DNA of 64,000 bases from Deltaproteobacteria bacterium. Its GTDB lineage: Bacteria; Bdellovibrionota; FAC87; UBA2466. The stretch is taken from positions 30,135-94,134 of the forward strand of contig JACPWY010000024.1 in the NCBI GenBank assembly GCA_016196825.1. Direction: 5' to 3'. The notes beneath the pieces were generated by a model. It was not told where the DNA came from. It did not search any database and saw only the letters and a program-made list of their open reading frames with translations. Positions 43,166-51,376 of the stretch are shown piece by piece. Numbering within the stretch: position 1 is the first letter of the stretch; every line of letters begins with the position of its first letter. The translations under genes and the position numbers were made by a program.

Positions 43166-44570
43166 CGTGCTTTTGGTTCTAGCCGCAGACGACCATTCCG
43201 TAAATCCGAAAGGGCGCGGCACCCAGGACAAACGCGGCTCTAACGAGCTGTGCCCATTGTCCTCGTCTCAATTGGCCGCCATCGCTAACGGCGACACAAG
43301 CTCATTCAATAATATTCCGGCCTACCTTACCCAGAGCGCCTGCACCGACATGAGCTTTCACACGAGCTCAGAAGCCATTCCCAATATTCGATTCAAGGAC
43401 AGTGGACCTTACGGATTCCTAAAACAGAGTGCTGCGAGCCTCATGAGTGGAAAATTCGAAAACGCGGATCGGATAGAAAACAACGTGAGAAAGCGCCTGC
43501 CGCTCGCCTTTCGCGAGAGCCCGCTTTCTGGCAGTGATTTTTCGATCGTCGGACAGCTCGCAGCGCTGTCGCCTGCGTTGGGCAAGGAGGCCCTGGGTCA
43601 GATAATCCAAACCGAACTGGTTCAGTCGAACCAGTCACCAAGCGACCTCGCGTTCCGACTCGTCCGCTACGGAACGGATCTCGACCCCATCAGCGCACAG
43701 CTTGCGGTCCGCGTGGAAGAGATGACGACGGGCGCCCAGGGCGATTCCCTCGCAAGCCTCCTGAAAAATCTCTCTGGCGCCGCTAGTCGACAGGCCGCCC
43801 TCATCCCAGCCTTCAACAAGGCGTCGGGAGCCGTGAAAAGCGGCGTGATGCGAGCAGAAGGCGTGTACGGCAAGGCCGAGCGGCTCAATCTCTCAAGTGC
43901 CGTTTTTTACGGGATCTCGGGCGCTGCGCTCGGCGCACCGGGCCTAGAGCCCGGCATGATTTCCCTTAACGATGCACTCGCCCTTTTGACATCGCAGCAC
44001 CACCTTCGGATCCAGAGCAAGATGGTCAAGGATTCTGTTCTGATTCTCGCCAAGACCAACACCCAGCCAGCTCTAGCCCGAAGCCTTGCCTCATCGATGA
44101 CCGAGGATTGGCTCAGCTGGAATGGGCGCGACCGAGAGCTCCTGCTCTCAGCTGGTGGCCAATACTACGACCTAGCCCTCGCAATCCAAGAACGGTACAT
44201 GCACCTTGTGGACGAGCAATGGAACCTAGCCAACCGTGGCGACGTGGCCGGTTTCAACGAAATGAAGCGCTCGGTGCTTGTGCCACTGGGCGAGGCCATT
44301 CTTGGAATCGATCCCGATTTTATTTCCCCTGAGTTTGTATCGGTGCTTGTGCGAAACAATCTCGCGGGCGACACGTTGATCGAACAACGCCTCCCAAAGT
44401 TGGTTTTGGACCGCTATCACCACAACAGTGAGCTCTTTGAGCTCCTCAACAGCGAAAAGGCCTCCCGCCCCGTGGCACAGGCCATTTTCTCCGAGCTCGC
44501 CAACTCCATTGCACTCCAACTCACCTACGTTCCGGCCTTAAACGGCTGGATCGAACGCCAGTCGAAGTAG
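43140..44570 (+). CDS. Secreted helical protein of unknown function
   Basis: 476 aa from GTG 43140. A signal peptide (MNPVLIFASVLLVLAADD) is followed by a mostly helical protein with Leu/Ala-rich segments and two early Cys (ELCPLSS, SACTDMS). No enzymatic motif is visible. It overlaps the FecR-like gene by 26 bp, so the two are an operon and probably function together in the periplasm or at the surface. Confidence 0.65.
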   Translation: MNPVLIFASVLLVLAADDHSVNPKGRGTQDKRGSNELCPLSSSQLAAIANGDTSSFNNIPAYLTQSACTDMSFHTSSEAIPNIRFKDSGPYGFLKQSAASLMSGKFENADRIENNVRKRLPLAFRESPLSGSDFSIVGQLAALSPALGKEALGQIIQTELVQSNQSPSDLAFRLVRYGTDLDPISAQLAVRVEEMTTGAQGDSLASLLKNLSGAASRQAALIPAFNKASGAVKSGVMRAEGVYGKAERLNLSSAVFYGISGAALGAPGLEPGMISLNDALALLTSQHHLRIQSKMVKDSVLILAKTNTQPALARSLASSMTEDWLSWNGRDRELLLSAGGQYYDLALAIQERYMHLVDEQWNLANRGDVAGFNEMKRSVLVPLGEAILGIDPDFISPEFVSVLVRNNLAGDTLIEQRLPKLVLDRYHHNSELFELLNSEKASRPVAQAIFSELANSIALQLTYVPALNGWIERQSK

Positions 44571-44605
44571 TCTGCGGAGGTGTGATGATGAGTGACTAAT
44601 CTAAA

Positions 44606-45262
44606 CTAAAAGAAGAGCCCCTTCATTCGCGGCGGCAACCACCACAGAAAATGCGTTGCCGGCATCTCGAAGGTTTCCGTTCTTGATGGATAGCCAAGGC
44701 GAATCTCAACCTCGACGGTGCAGGTTACTGTGAGGGTGTCGAGTCCAATCCCGTAGCTGCGAAGCCACCGCACCACCCGTTTCAGGGGGCCGGCGCCAGC
44801 CCGGTATGAGCCCGAGTGGTTAGTCACGCGAGTCAGTCGACCTTCCTCGATCAGCCACGTGCCGGCGCCGTCAACCCTGCCATTCGCAAGAAAGGTGAAG
44901 TGGTGAAACCGCTCTGAGGGGTCACTGCGTTCTGGTCGCGCGTAAAAGTGGCCCTTTTTAAGGACAAACATGTATTCACCATCATCGAGTCTTTCCATAT
45001 TCGATCGACAAGGAGCCCCTCCACAAAAATGAACATTGTATCGAAGACGATCGGAATCGCTCAAAAAATCGCCTAGGCTCATGGCCTGTGAAGCCGATAG
45101 GTCCGAAAGAATGGAACGGGTAAACGGTCGACTCACCAGTTCAGTCGCTGTTCCCAAGAGCCAGCGACCGCACAGTGACAAGGTCTGGCCTGGCGCGTGC
45201 ACTGAGTAGAACGCAAGGCCAGTGAAGAGAAATAGGGTCGAATTCCGCAGTCGTAAGAGCAC
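44606..45262 (-). CDS. Secreted protein of unknown function
   Basis: 218 aa with a basic, hydrophobic N-terminus (MLLRLRNSTLFLFTGLAFYSVHA) that reads as a signal peptide. The mature part has CGRWLLG near the start, a CGGAPCRSN Cys pair, and beta strands such as GEYMFVLKKGHFYARPE and FTFLANGRVDGAGTW. The C-terminal TVTCTVEVEIRLGYPS ends in LWWLPPRMKGLFF. No family was recognised. It is convergent with the gene ending at 44570. Confidence 0.6.
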   Translation of the reverse strand: MLLRLRNSTLFLFTGLAFYSVHAPGQTLSLCGRWLLGTATELVSRPFTRSILSDLSASQAMSLGDFLSDSDRLRYNVHFCGGAPCRSNMERLDDGEYMFVLKKGHFYARPERSDPSERFHHFTFLANGRVDGAGTWLIEEGRLTRVTNHSGSYRAGAGPLKRVVRWLRSYGIGLDTLTVTCTVEVEIRLGYPSRTETFEMPATHFLWWLPPRMKGLFF

Positions 45263-45351
45263 GGCGCTACATAGCCCAATCTCCTGTCGATTTTCAAGGC
45301 GCCACTTTGGCTACGAGCTCGTTTTCGCGCCGGCCCTCCCTCATGCCTCGA

Positions 45352-45450
45352 GGGGCCCGATTCCCGTGCGCGAGATCGGGCCCCCCAAGAGCCTCTCCAC
45401 TTCCTGCAAAGTGGAGTTTGTCGACAAAGGGCTTTCGGATTGGCAAAGCC
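45352..45450. other. Cluster of three hairpins in a 448-nt intergenic region
   Basis: Three perfect stems lie close together: GGGGCCCGAT/ATCGGGCCCC (45352-45361 with 45375-45384), CTCCACTT/AAGTGGAG (45395-45402 with 45409-45416) and GGCTTT/AAAGCC (45430-45435 with 45445-45450). No convincing ORF covers them. They could be a small structured RNA or a decayed repeat element. Nothing else is evident between 45263 and 45560. Confidence 0.35.
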
Positions 45451-45567
45451 AACCCCGGCCTGGAACGCACTGTCTCTGCACTCTCATGGAATACAGTTGG
45501 TGACGATTTGCGCCCAAACGCGATGTCCCTCTTTCCGATGGGTTACTGAGAATTTCGCTGTGACATC

Positions 45568-45607
45568 GGGATCACGGCTGGGTGAATGGGATCGCGGCTA
45601 GTCGAAT
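45568..45607 (+). repeat. Imperfect 20-nt tandem repeat, two copies
   Basis: GGGATCACGGCTGGGTGAAT (45568-45587) is followed directly by a second copy (45588-45607, GGGATCGCGGCTAGTCGAAT) with 15 of 20 positions identical. It lies about 100 nt upstream of the vapB gene. The meaning is unknown. Confidence 0.5.
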
Positions 45608-45631
45608 TCCTAAGAATTGATAGACCTCCAC

Positions 45632-45649
45632 GGTGCTTGGGCACCTTTT
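45632..45649 (+). terminator. Weak terminator-like hairpin upstream of vapB
   Basis: GGTGC-TTGG-GCACC (45632-45645) is followed by TTTT. It would insulate the toxin-antitoxin operon from readthrough. Confidence 0.4.
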
Positions 45650-45675
45650 CAGAGGCGCCTTGATCCCCCGACCTC

Positions 45676-45704
45676 TTGACAACTTAGTCTAGTTAGTCTA
45701 GTCT
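45676..45704 (+). promoter_or_regulatory. Promoter and operator-like repeats of the vapBC operon
   Basis: TTGACA (45676-45681) is a perfect -35. TAGTCT at 45699-45704 is a possible -10 at 17-bp spacing. Between them are two direct copies of TTAGTCTAG (45684-45692, 45693-45701), placed as an operator for the antitoxin. The predicted transcription start falls at about the A of the vapB ATG (45711), and no ribosome site is present, so the mRNA may be leaderless. Confidence 0.55.
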
Positions 45705-45710
45705 TATTAA

Positions 45711-45932
45711 ATGGCCAAATCGTTTCGGTGTAATATGTACGAGGCTAAGACAAGGCTTTCAGAACTCGTGACCAAGGCCCAGCGCGGCATCGAGGTCATT
45801 CTGATGAACCGAGGAAAGCCGGTAGCCAAGATCACCCCTTTTGGAGTCAAGAGCCGACCCCGGATATTAGGCTTTGCGAGGGACATCAAGATACTGCCGG
45901 GATTTGATGATATTCCGGAGGGATTTGAATAA
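45711..45932 (+). CDS. Phd/YefM-type antitoxin
   Basis: 73 aa. MAKSFRCNMYEAKTRLSELVTKAQRGIEVILMNRGKPVAKITPF is the Phd/YefM fold, with an N-terminal dimerisation and DNA-binding domain. The acidic, Pro-rich C-terminus (ILPGFDDIPEGFE) would wrap the toxin. The stop overlaps the toxin start by one base (TAATG). It is expected to repress its own operon through the TTAGTCTAG repeats just upstream. Confidence 0.9.
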   Translation: MAKSFRCNMYEAKTRLSELVTKAQRGIEVILMNRGKPVAKITPFGVKSRPRILGFARDIKILPGFDDIPEGFE

Positions 45933-46315
45933 TGCGTCTCCTTCTCGACACCCAATCCTTGATTCTTGTTGGACAAGGAAGACTTCCAGCTCGAGCTAAA
46001 GAGGTCTATAGCGACAAAGACAACGAAGTCTACTTCAGTTTGGTCAGTCTTTGGGAAATTGGAATCAAAACGGCTGTCGGAAAGCTACGATTCAAACGCA
46101 ATCTCAAGGATTATCATGACCTGTTAGTCGAAGAGCTCAATCTTGCTCCTCTTTCAATTGAAGCTACGCACATTGAACGTGCCGTGAGATTGCCTTTCCA
46201 CCACAGAGACCCCTTTGACCGCTTGATCATTGGTCAGTCCCTAACCGAAAGACTCTGTGTCCTCAGTGGGGACGTGCAGTTCGATGCCTACAAGTGCGAT
46301 CGTATCTGGGACTAG
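45932..46315 (+). CDS. PIN-domain toxin, VapC-like RNase
   Basis: 127 aa PIN domain. The acidic active site is visible: Asp in LLDTQSL, Glu in SLWEIGIK, Asp in HRDPFDRLIIGQ and Asp in SGDVQFDAY. The family cleaves RNA, often tRNA or 23S rRNA, when freed from its antitoxin. The Phd/YefM-plus-PIN pairing is common. The 3' end overlaps the longest frame of the next gene by 22 bp. Confidence 0.9.
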   Translation: MRLLLDTQSLILVGQGRLPARAKEVYSDKDNEVYFSLVSLWEIGIKTAVGKLRFKRNLKDYHDLLVEELNLAPLSIEATHIERAVRLPFHHRDPFDRLIIGQSLTERLCVLSGDVQFDAYKCDRIWD

Positions 46316-47031
46316 CCTTGCAAGACACCCTCTCCCACTTCCCGCTCTTTTCACAGTTAAGCGATCGCGAGCGCGTTGCCCTTGAGAAAAAGTTAAAAAC
46401 CAACACCTTTCGGGCCGGCCAAAACATCATCCGGCAGGGAGAGCCGTGCCTTCACGCCTACATTCTTCTCCAGGGCAAGGTCGAGATCTCCTCCATTTCC
46501 ACGGATGGCTCCGCTCTCCATATTCTCTTTCATCAGGCTCCGGCTTTCTTCGGAATGATCGAGATCTTTCGCGAGCTGCCTTACCTCGGCACTGTCACAG
46601 CGATCGAACCCTCGACCACCCTCTCCATGACCAAGGCCCAGTACCTAGGACTCCTGCACTCGAGTCACCAGATGTGTCTGTCGGTGATTCAGAATCTCTC
46701 GGATCAGGTCTACCAAAGCGGCATCGATCACCGGATGCGCCTCTTTGGCGACACCGAAAAGATACTCGGTCGGTTTTTGCTCTGCCAGGCCGAGGCCTGC
46801 GGTGAGAAAAAACAAGACGGCGTCTTCGTGCCGGTATCGCTCAATAAGAGTCAGATCGCCAAGTCGCTCGGTCTATCACGCAGACACGTGATTCGTTCGT
46901 TCCAGGCGCTGGAAAAGAGGGGAATCATCGAGGTGCAGTCGGGGCGACTCTTCGTGCCCAATCTGTCGAAGCTCAAAGAGTTGTCCGAAAAGGTCTGGTC
47001 TGGCAAAGAGCGCCGCCATTTTCGGCGTTAA
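46294..47031 (+). CDS. Crp/Fnr family transcription regulator
   Basis: The cyclic-nucleotide-binding fold is LSHFPLFSQLSDRERVALEKKLK ... FRAGQNIIRQGEPCLHAYILLQGKVEI. The C-terminal helix-turn-helix is SLNKSQIAKSLGLSRRHVIRSFQALEKRGIIEV. No Fnr-type N-terminal Cys cluster is present, so it is not an oxygen-sensing Fnr; the ligand is unknown. The GTG at 46294 lies within vapC, and TTG 46318 is an alternative start. It overlaps the convergent membrane-protein gene by 59 bp. Confidence 0.87.
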   Translation: MRSYLGLALQDTLSHFPLFSQLSDRERVALEKKLKTNTFRAGQNIIRQGEPCLHAYILLQGKVEISSISTDGSALHILFHQAPAFFGMIEIFRELPYLGTVTAIEPSTTLSMTKAQYLGLLHSSHQMCLSVIQNLSDQVYQSGIDHRMRLFGDTEKILGRFLLCQAEACGEKKQDGVFVPVSLNKSQIAKSLGLSRRHVIRSFQALEKRGIIEVQSGRLFVPNLSKLKELSEKVWSGKERRHFRR

Positions 47032-48301
47032 CGGGCCCTTGGGACCGGCACGCCGGCAGCGTCACATCAATCGTCCACGGGTCCGGATAGATGGGTGCCA
47101 GCACCCTGCAGGGCGATCCTTTCACGAGAGCGCTTTGGATCTGCATTGCCGCCGCACGCCAGCGATCTTCCATGCCAAATGGCGCAATCCAAAACCGGTG
47201 GCTCATCGTGAGGATGGGTATCATAATAAAGTAGGCGTACAGAGCCCGGCGCGCAGTTTGATTTTTCACGGCGCTCACTTGAGTGAGCCAAAAAATAATG
47301 CCCGCCGCGGCCACTGCGAAGGCATATCTGTGGACGAGAAACCACGGACTTAGCGGCGAATCAAAGGCGCCGAAGACGTTGGGGCGGGAAAGCCAGGCCA
47401 GAATAGGCCAGAGTGCGAGAGATCCAGTAAATGAGATGAGCGCCTGGTTGGCGATTGAACGCCACCGAGCCAGCCCGAGCCCACACCATACGAGGCACAT
47501 CAGAAACGTGCATACAGAGCCCAGTTGCGAATATGGTTCGCTGCGCCAACGAACCGCCTCCCAATCCCCGAGCCAGGGGTGAAAGATCAATAGGTCCACG
47601 GCGGATTTGAGAAAAGCTGCCAGAGCCTGATCCAAGGCTTCGGTGTGGACGAGCTCAACACTCGCGGTCCGCGCGAAGAGAAGACCCACGATCCCCACTC
47701 CTTGAATCGCAAGAAGCGCCCAGTCTTCCCGTCTTCTGGAATACCAGGCGCGCAATGAGAACAAAGGAATCAGAAAGACAAACGTTCCAATCGAAAACAC
47801 ACAAAGAACAGCTCTCCCCAGTTCAGTGAGTTTCGGTGGCTTTTGAAAACTTTGAAACCCCAGGAGAGCGAGCCAATAGAACAAAATCCAATTCACATTC
47901 GCGAGATTTCCAACGAGCTCGTTTGTTCCAGGGGCGAGACACAACAGAATTGCCCCCGCCGCGCGCATTGACCACGACGGTATGAGCCAGGCGTACTCCT
48001 CCCGCACGAGTCGTGAAGCCACACCAGCAAAGAGAGCGACCGTGACAATATGAAAAACCACCGGCGCCCACAAAAGGGGGACCAGCTTCAGAGTGAGAAT
48101 CACGATTATACGCTGCAACGTGAAGAAGTATCCCAGCGCAGGGTTGAGAAGACTCCGCCACCCCTGCGCAATGGCTTCCGGCACGAAAACATAACCGTCC
48201 TCGGCCCACACCTGATTTGAATCCAATCGCCCCCACGATCGAATGAGAAGAAGCGCGAAACAGCTCGCCGCCACTCCCCAACGCGCTCGTTTCAAGTCCA
48301 T
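46973..48301 (-). CDS. Polytopic membrane protein, GT-C glycosyltransferase-like
   Basis: 442 aa with about ten transmembrane helices. The first periplasmic loop has WAEDGYVFVPEA, resembling the acidic motif of GT-C enzymes that use lipid-linked sugar donors. The C-terminal loop has Cys (SPCRVLAP, LPACRSQ). Similar folds are seen in the genes at 59552 and 61163, so this strain has at least three such proteins here. Role in surface glycosylation is inferred. The 3' end overlaps the Crp gene by 59 bp. Confidence 0.7.
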   Translation of the reverse strand: MDLKRARWGVAASCFALLLIRSWGRLDSNQVWAEDGYVFVPEAIAQGWRSLLNPALGYFFTLQRIIVILTLKLVPLLWAPVVFHIVTVALFAGVASRLVREEYAWLIPSWSMRAAGAILLCLAPGTNELVGNLANVNWILFYWLALLGFQSFQKPPKLTELGRAVLCVFSIGTFVFLIPLFSLRAWYSRRREDWALLAIQGVGIVGLLFARTASVELVHTEALDQALAAFLKSAVDLLIFHPWLGDWEAVRWRSEPYSQLGSVCTFLMCLVWCGLGLARWRSIANQALISFTGSLALWPILAWLSRPNVFGAFDSPLSPWFLVHRYAFAVAAAGIIFWLTQVSAVKNQTARRALYAYFIMIPILTMSHRFWIAPFGMEDRWRAAAMQIQSALVKGSPCRVLAPIYPDPWTIDVTLPACRSQGPVNAENGGALCQTRPFRTTL

Positions 48302-48376
48302 GTGTTCTGTTCAATCACGGACCGGCTCCTGCAGCAAGCGCTCGCCTCGGACTCGGTGGGTGAACGACCGAATTCG

Positions 48377-48760
48377 CTACTTCGCCACAAAGAGCCGCTT
48401 AATCGATGGGCTGTAGCTGGGGGAGAAAAATGCCAAGAAGGTCACAGCGACCGCGATCACAACGGCGGTGACAAGGCCGCTGGGTTCCAGAATTGCATGG
48501 ACCATCAGGATGTTTAGAACAATGGGGGCGAGAATAACCAATGCCAGCGGAACGAAGAAGCCTGAAAGGAGGAACAGGCCACAGAGAATTTCGGTTCCCT
48601 TCAGCAGAATAAAGAAATACTTGGAGGCGGTCAGTCCGTTGAAGAAGGTGGCCATATCACCGGTGAGCGGTGGAGGCGTCGTAAAGAAGAACGCAACCCC
48701 TCCAAAAACAAACAGAGCGCCCAGAAGAATGCGAACAACAAGTTGTATTTTATTTTGCAT
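48377..48760 (-). CDS. DoxX-like membrane protein
   Basis: 127 aa from ATG 48760, with GGGGGAA just upstream. Four transmembrane helices and RILLGALFVFGGVAFFF and KGTEILCGLFLLSGFFVPLALVIL fit the DoxX/DoxD family. The function is uncertain; relatives associate with thiosulfate oxidation or redox stress. It is followed upstream (rightward) by another small membrane protein in the same orientation. Confidence 0.8.
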   Translation of the reverse strand: MQNKIQLVVRILLGALFVFGGVAFFFTTPPPLTGDMATFFNGLTASKYFFILLKGTEILCGLFLLSGFFVPLALVILAPIVLNILMVHAILEPSGLVTAVVIAVAVTFLAFFSPSYSPSIKRLFVAK

Positions 48761-48800
48761 GGTTCCCCCGCCCATTAGAATAACTCATCGTGTGAAGCGT

Positions 48801-49028
48801 TCACAGCCAAAACCCCACTGCGGTGAGCGCGGCCCCTATCCCCCAATTCCACCAGGCCCCGCTCACGAAGTAGGGATAGATGAGAAGGGCCAGGCCAACG
48901 AAGAGAAGAAACCAGTTGGCGTCCCGCCTCCCCTTTCGGAAAAAGTAGAGCCCAAATACGCCGAAAAGAAGGCCAGCCACGATCGAAGGCAGACTCAAGT
49001 CGAAGCCGAGCGCAGAGAGTTCTTCCAT
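48801..49028 (-). CDS. Small membrane protein of unknown function
   Basis: 75 aa with three hydrophobic segments (IVAGLLFGVFGLYFF, WFLLFVGLALLIYPYFV and WWNWGIGAALTAVGFWL) separated by a short basic loop (RKGRRDAN). No family was recognised. It precedes the DoxX-like gene by 40 nt in the same direction, possibly as an operon. Confidence 0.7.
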   Translation of the reverse strand: MEELSALGFDLSLPSIVAGLLFGVFGLYFFRKGRRDANWFLLFVGLALLIYPYFVSGAWWNWGIGAALTAVGFWL

Positions 49029-49099
49029 GGCATTTAAGGTTAACCTGGTTTTGTCTCGACCACGAGGGCGATTCCAAACGCATTTTTCCTTGCCGCGAT

Positions 49100-49117
49100 G
49101 TCTGTCTTAAGACAGAC
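49100..49117. promoter_or_regulatory. 18-nt perfect palindrome upstream of the Gre-like gene
   Basis: GTCTGTCTTAAGACAGAC is a perfect palindrome ending 7 nt before the ATG at 49125. It could be a repressor operator or an RNA hairpin that blocks initiation. AGGA directly abuts the ATG. Confidence 0.5.
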
Positions 49118-49124
49118 CTGAGGA

Positions 49125-49604
49125 ATGGATAAGTCGGCCATAGTTCAGCAACTGTGCGAGCAAATCAAAAGCGATCGCGACACACTGACCCAAGCCGCGC
49201 TGGCAGCGCATGAGGCCGCTACTCACACGGAAAGTAAGGCCGAAGACCAATACGACACGAGAGGCCTCGAGGCCTCCTACCTTGCCGGGGCGCAATCAAA
49301 AAGAGCGCTGGAGCTAGAGGAGATCCTGGTCCTCTTCCGCGAAACTCCTCTTCGTCAATTCACCGACGCCAACCCAGTGTCACTGACCGCGGTAGTAGAG
49401 GTGCAGTGTGAAGGAAAATCACACTACTATTTCCTCATGCCCAAGGGCGGCGGAATGCAGGCCCTCGTGGAAGGCAAAACTGTCTTTGTGATCACGCCCC
49501 ATTCGCCCATCGGCGAGACCCTGATCGGCAGGCACGTTGGAGACGACTTTGAATTGAGGATACAATCGGTCGAGCGAAGCTACGCGATCAGCCGAATTTG
49601 GTGA
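49125..49604 (+). CDS. GreA/GreB-like transcription factor
   Basis: 159 aa. The N-terminal half is a helical hairpin (AIVQQLCEQIKSDRDTLTQAALAAHEAATHTESKAEDQYDTR), the place of the Gre coiled coil, with an acidic tip AEDQYD where GreA has its catalytic acidic residues. The C-terminal half (YYFLMPKGGGMQALVEGKTVFVITPHSPIGETLIGRHVGDDFEL) is the Gre C-terminal domain. It may act on the RNA polymerase secondary channel like Gre or Rnk proteins. It is a single gene with a palindrome just upstream. Confidence 0.78.
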   Translation: MDKSAIVQQLCEQIKSDRDTLTQAALAAHEAATHTESKAEDQYDTRGLEASYLAGAQSKRALELEEILVLFRETPLRQFTDANPVSLTAVVEVQCEGKSHYYFLMPKGGGMQALVEGKTVFVITPHSPIGETLIGRHVGDDFELRIQSVERSYAISRIW

Positions 49605-49705
49605 GATGTGAACAGGTCTTGCTGGATCGGCGAGTCACTGGCGCGGCCCGGATGAAAAATGGCGACTTCAACTCTCTCGAACGATGAAAGCCGAAGCATG
49701 AGGAA

Positions 49706-50719
49706 TCACTTTCTGGAAATAGCACCTATTTTCCGAATGTGCGTGGAAAATTCTCGAGGAATAGAATCTATTCTATCCGTCAGAATTTTCGTCACATAAG
49801 ACAGTCTCACCGCGCCTAACACGTAAATTGGACCTGGTTTTCCTCGCACATAGCCCTTCATCTTTATAGATATGACTCCTATAAGCCTTCCTTCGGTGTC
49901 GAACACACCTCCCCCGCTAAAGCCAGGAGCGCCCCTTATTTTAAGGTAGAGATCGGAATCGGCACGGTAAAGCATTTGAGGAAGCTCGTCGGACCTTCGA
50001 AAAGATTGCTTGGTAAAGTTTTCCGCCTCTTCATCGGACATCACGTCGCCTGAGGCGATGGCGAAATCGGATAACTGCCCTTCGTCGTACGACGCTTGTC
50101 TTTCCCAATAGGGCTCACTATCTCTAGTGAAGCGGGGATGCCCAACCACCAGGACCTGTGCGATTTTGGCTTTTTCTTTTGAGAGATCTTCAAACGGTTT
50201 CACTTCCACTTTCGCATCCAGCTGATCTATTGTTTCTGGGGTAACATCCCATAGCGTATCGCTCTGCAGCTGGTTCGCCGCAGTAAAAAGGTAAGCCGCA
50301 TAATCCTCACGGATTGGAACGGTTGGTGTGAGCATCTCCAAGTATTTGGAAAACACATCGGGAGAGGACAGCCTCCATAGGGCCAATGGACCTGTTCTAC
50401 CGCCTGGCAGGTTTTTAAGATTCGTTAAATCGCCAAACGCGCCCATTGAGAGATTTTCCGCGTCTCCTGACTCATAATCCTGGCTTACGTGCCTAGCGGT
50501 AATAAGTAATCCTGATTTTTGGTTCGCCGCCACTGCGGCGAGCGCACCCAGACCGCCTTCCAATAGGATGGTTTTTTTAAGCGCTCCCTGGGCCCATCTG
50601 TGGCAGGGATGATTCATATTCTCCAAAACCTTCTTGGCTTGAGTGACAGGCTGATTGAGGCAACCTGCCCAAGCGAACGAAGTCATTCCCACGAAACATA
50701 ATAGGCTTAAGTGCTCCAT
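49706..50719 (-). CDS. Secreted trypsin-like serine protease
   Basis: 337 aa from ATG 50719, beginning a signal peptide (MEHLSLLCFVGMTSFAWAG). The S1-family catalytic Ser lies in GAPGFSGGGVFD, and the His in GLLITARHVS. The Asp is not certain. The C-terminal RLIGVISIKMKG is the usual strand after the Ser loop. It is probably periplasmic or exported. A Cys pair near the mature N-terminus (CLNQ, CHRW) may form a disulfide. A longer ATG at 50779 is less likely. Confidence 0.85.
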   Translation of the reverse strand: MEHLSLLCFVGMTSFAWAGCLNQPVTQAKKVLENMNHPCHRWAQGALKKTILLEGGLGALAAVAANQKSGLLITARHVSQDYESGDAENLSMGAFGDLTNLKNLPGGRTGPLALWRLSSPDVFSKYLEMLTPTVPIREDYAAYLFTAANQLQSDTLWDVTPETIDQLDAKVEVKPFEDLSKEKAKIAQVLVVGHPRFTRDSEPYWERQASYDEGQLSDFAIASGDVMSDEEAENFTKQSFRRSDELPQMLYRADSDLYLKIRGAPGFSGGGVFDTEGRLIGVISIKMKGYVRGKPGPIYVLGAVRLSYVTKILTDRIDSIPREFSTHIRKIGAISRK

Positions 50720-50882
50720 CCCAACCGCATACCACAACCTGATGGGCCCAACCATTGAACTATTGAACTCAACTTCCACTTCAAATGACCGGCCTCGTCG
50801 CGCCGCTGGAAGGAAGAGTTATATTTTCACTCCTAGCAAAGAACTTGAGAATCAACTGAATGGCATTCTTTAGAAGAGCCAG

Positions 50883-51337
50883 GGTTTTCGGTTTGGCGTT
50901 TGTGGGTTTGGCGTTTGGGGTACAGTTTTCGTTCAGTCTGAAGCCCAGTTGGGAATGAGAATCGCCTTTCCAATAGGCTGTTGAGCGATTCTCAAGCATT
51001 TCAGAACTCCAAAGACCTTTACCTTGCATGCAAGAAGTTGAAACTGCCTCTATTTCTTAAGGATCAGCTTTTGCGCGCCAGTTCGAGTGTCGCTCTTAAT
51101 GTCGCCGAAGGGTCCGGAAAATGGACTGGGAAAGACCAGAAACGCTTTTATTCCATCGCGTACGGCAGCCTTAGAGAATGCGAAGCCATTTTGGAGCTGG
51201 AACAATTGACCAGTTCAGAGACCCGCCACCTTATCGATAGCCTGGGCAGAATCTTGTTCGCTCTTTGCAGACCCGACTCCAAACCGAACCCAGACAGTAC
51301 GCTAAACTCCAAACCCACAAACGCCAAACCGAAAACC
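50883..51337. mobile_element. IVS-like element: 41-bp inverted repeats around a four-helix-bundle ORF
   Basis: The left arm (50883-50923) and right arm (51297-51337) are inverted repeats identical at 38 of 41 positions. Each holds two direct copies of a GTTTGGCGTTT-like unit (right arm slightly degenerate). An inner pair GAGAATCGC/GCGATTCTC lies just inside the left arm. They flank a 23S-rRNA-IVS-type protein gene. The size and layout match intervening sequences of 23S rRNA, but here the element is not in an rRNA gene. No transposase is present. Confidence 0.7.
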
Positions 51338-51376
51338 TATGGTACGGCCAACAAGCGTGTTACTGACAAAACGTAA
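50981..51376 (+). CDS. Four-helix-bundle protein (23S rRNA intervening-sequence family)
   Basis: About 131 aa. DLYLACKKLKLPLFLKDQLLRASSSVALNVAEGSGKWTGKDQKRFYSIAYGSLRECEAIL matches the S23/IVP four-helix bundle family (TIGR02436). It starts at TTG 50981, with no ATG in frame and no clear ribosome site. The C-terminal tail (SKPTNAKPKTYGT) is encoded by the right inverted repeat and would be element-derived. Relatives are encoded in 23S rRNA intervening sequences; their molecular role is unclear. It has no link to the neighbouring genes. Confidence 0.78.
   Translation: MSDSQAFQNSKDLYLACKKLKLPLFLKDQLLRASSSVALNVAEGSGKWTGKDQKRFYSIAYGSLRECEAILELEQLTSSETRHLIDSLGRILFALCRPDSKPNPDSTLNSKPTNAKPKTYGTANKRVTDKT

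Noticed and set aside
45568..45607. CRISPR-like direct repeats
   Set aside because: Only two imperfect adjacent copies with no spacers and no cas genes nearby.
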